From the NCBI RefSeq assembly GCF_020075705.1, contig NZ_JAIQUM010000069.1, forward strand, positions 1 through 26,599: a DNA stretch of 26,599 nt, read 5' to 3'. Position 1 is the first letter of the stretch; every line of letters starts with the position of its first letter. The notes beneath the pieces were generated by a model. That model saw nothing but the letters and a program-made list of their open reading frames with translations, ran no database searches and was not told the origin of the DNA. This DNA is from Metabacillus rhizolycopersici. Lineage in GTDB: Bacteria > Bacillota > Bacilli > Bacillales > Bacillaceae. Positions 25,897 through 26,599 of this stretch are shown here, in pieces. Both the position numbers and the translations under genes were made by a program.

Positions 25897-25989
25897 TTGT
25901 TAAAAAGAGAAAATATTTCTTATGAATAAAATACCAAAGTCTACAAAAAATACATTTAAGCAATTACATCTACTTGAGGAGGCAGCAAG

Positions 25990-26599
25990 ATGAAAAACAT
26001 GCGCATTATGCTGATGGTTGCAGTAGTGACTATTACTTCCATCACAATACCGTTAATAAAAGTCCAAGAGGCACATGCTTTTTCAGATCAGATTATTCAA
26101 AGAGGTGCAACGGGCAGTGATGTTATTGAATTACAGTCTAGGCTTCAGTATAACGGGTATTATCATGGAACCATTGATGGAGTTTACGGGTGGAGTACGT
26201 ATTGGGCGGTTAAAAATTTTCAGGAAATGTTTGATTTAGGGGAAGTTGATGGATTGGTTGGCCAAAAAACAAAGGATATGCTAAACAAATCAACTAAATT
26301 TTACAAAGACTTTGTTTATAAGCAAATAAATAATGGTAGACAGTTTACTCATTACGGTGGACTCCCATTAGCAGTACAATCAGCTCCGAATGAACAACAG
26401 ATACAAAAAGCAAGACAAATTGCCGAACAAAGGAAACAGCAGAATGAAAAGGAATACAAAGCTCAAGTAAATCAACAACAAGCACAACAAAACCAGCAGC
26501 AAAAGGAGCAACAACAAGCACAACAAAACCAGCAGCAAAAGGAGCAACAACAAGCACAACAAAACCAGCAGCAAAAGGAGCAACAGCAAGCACAACAAA
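25990..26599 (+). CDS. sleB: Spore cortex-lytic enzyme SleB, 5' part (runs off the window)
   Basis: 203 codons are visible with no stop; the C-terminal catalytic domain lies outside the window. A signal peptide (1-30) ends AHA before FS. The peptidoglycan-binding domain 1 (about 36-100) reads QRGATGSDVIELQSRLQYNGYY...DGVYGWSTYWAVKNFQ, as in SleB. SleB is a germination-specific lytic transglycosylase that degrades cortex peptidoglycan at muramic-delta-lactam. The linker is unusual: from residue 162 a 12-residue Gln-rich unit repeats. AGGAGG precedes the ATG. The partner ypeB normally follows but is not in view. Assignment rests on the N-terminal domain and the prsW neighbour. Confidence 0.88.
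   Translation, partial: MKNMRIMLMVAVVTITSITIPLIKVQEAHAFSDQIIQRGATGSDVIELQSRLQYNGYYHGTIDGVYGWSTYWAVKNFQEMFDLGEVDGLVGQKTKDMLNKSTKFYKDFVYKQINNGRQFTHYGGLPLAVQSAPNEQQIQKARQIAEQRKQQNEKEYKAQVNQQQAQQNQQQKEQQQAQQNQQQKEQQQAQQNQQQKEQQQAQQ
26473..26599 (+). repeat. 36-bp tandem repeat in the sleB linker
   Basis: Three identical 36-bp units (26473-26508, 26509-26544, 26545-26580) and a partial fourth encode QQQAQQNQQQKE. The fourth differs by CAG for CAA at its second codon. The window ends inside it, so the total number is unknown. The 36-bp unit keeps the frame. Confidence 0.95.

Noticed and set aside
26345..26598. Reverse-strand Leu/Val-rich frames resembling a membrane protein
   Set aside because: Antisense reading of the CAA/CAG-rich sleB repeat. 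The forward frame continues SleB with signal peptide and binding domain.
26473..26599. Possible CRISPR array from the regular 36-bp periodicity
   Set aside because: The units are contiguous with no spacers, and translate in frame as part of SleB.

Overview
This window is an ordinary chromosomal segment of a low-GC, endospore-forming Bacillaceae species. The gene set and order closely follow the Bacillus subtilis/B. cereus chromosome: rluB, resABCDE, sigX-rsiX, ribU, fer, ypbB-recS, ypbE, ypbF, ypbG, mecB, gudB, ypdA, prsW, sleB. Other supporting signs are AGGAGG-type ribosome binding sites, several TTG/GTG starts, a spore cortex-lytic enzyme and a bacillithiol-disulfide reductase. Nearly everything is on the + strand; only fer and ansA are reversed.

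Layout. 1-505: two intergenic repeats and a promoter ahead of the pseudouridine synthase rluB. 1331-7509: the cytochrome c biogenesis and redox-signalling cluster resA-resB-resC-resD-resE, closed by a strong terminator; repeat elements sit between resB/resC and between resC/resD. 7806-8879: a PduO-type cobalamin adenosyltransferase and a small glyoxalase-fold protein. 9207-10878: the ECF sigma factor SigX and its membrane anti-sigma factor, bracketed by two related copies of one repeat. 11313-12242: a secreted M23/LysM cell-wall protein. 12243-13728: a repeat, an FMN riboswitch with terminator, and the riboflavin transporter ribU. 13829-16943: ferredoxin (reverse strand), then ypbB overlapping a short RecQ helicase. 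17120-19348: three membrane-associated genes (ypbE, ypbF, ypbG). 19595-21244: a MerR regulator with a B12-domain-like C-terminus and the ClpC adaptor mecB. 21580-25882: glutamate dehydrogenase, YpdA, asparaginase (reverse strand) and the PrsW protease. 25990 to the end: the 5' part of sleB, cut off inside a glutamine-rich tandem repeat.

The most interesting signals are not in the housekeeping genes. (1) A dispersed intergenic element, called R1 here, occurs seven times, always in the same orientation and always upstream of a gene. The three longest copies have a 16-bp/7-nt hairpin whose arms differ between copies while pairing is largely kept, so structure appears selected. (2) A second family, R2, has direct TTAT ends, hairpins and mutually exclusive pairings, resembling a small non-autonomous IS200/IS605- or bcr1-like element. 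(3) The MerR/CarH-like regulator at 19595-20515 appears to have lost all four residues that contact cobalamin in CarH. (4) SleB has an unusual Gln-rich 36-bp repeat linker. No CRISPR array, rRNA, tRNA, prophage or complete insertion sequence was seen.
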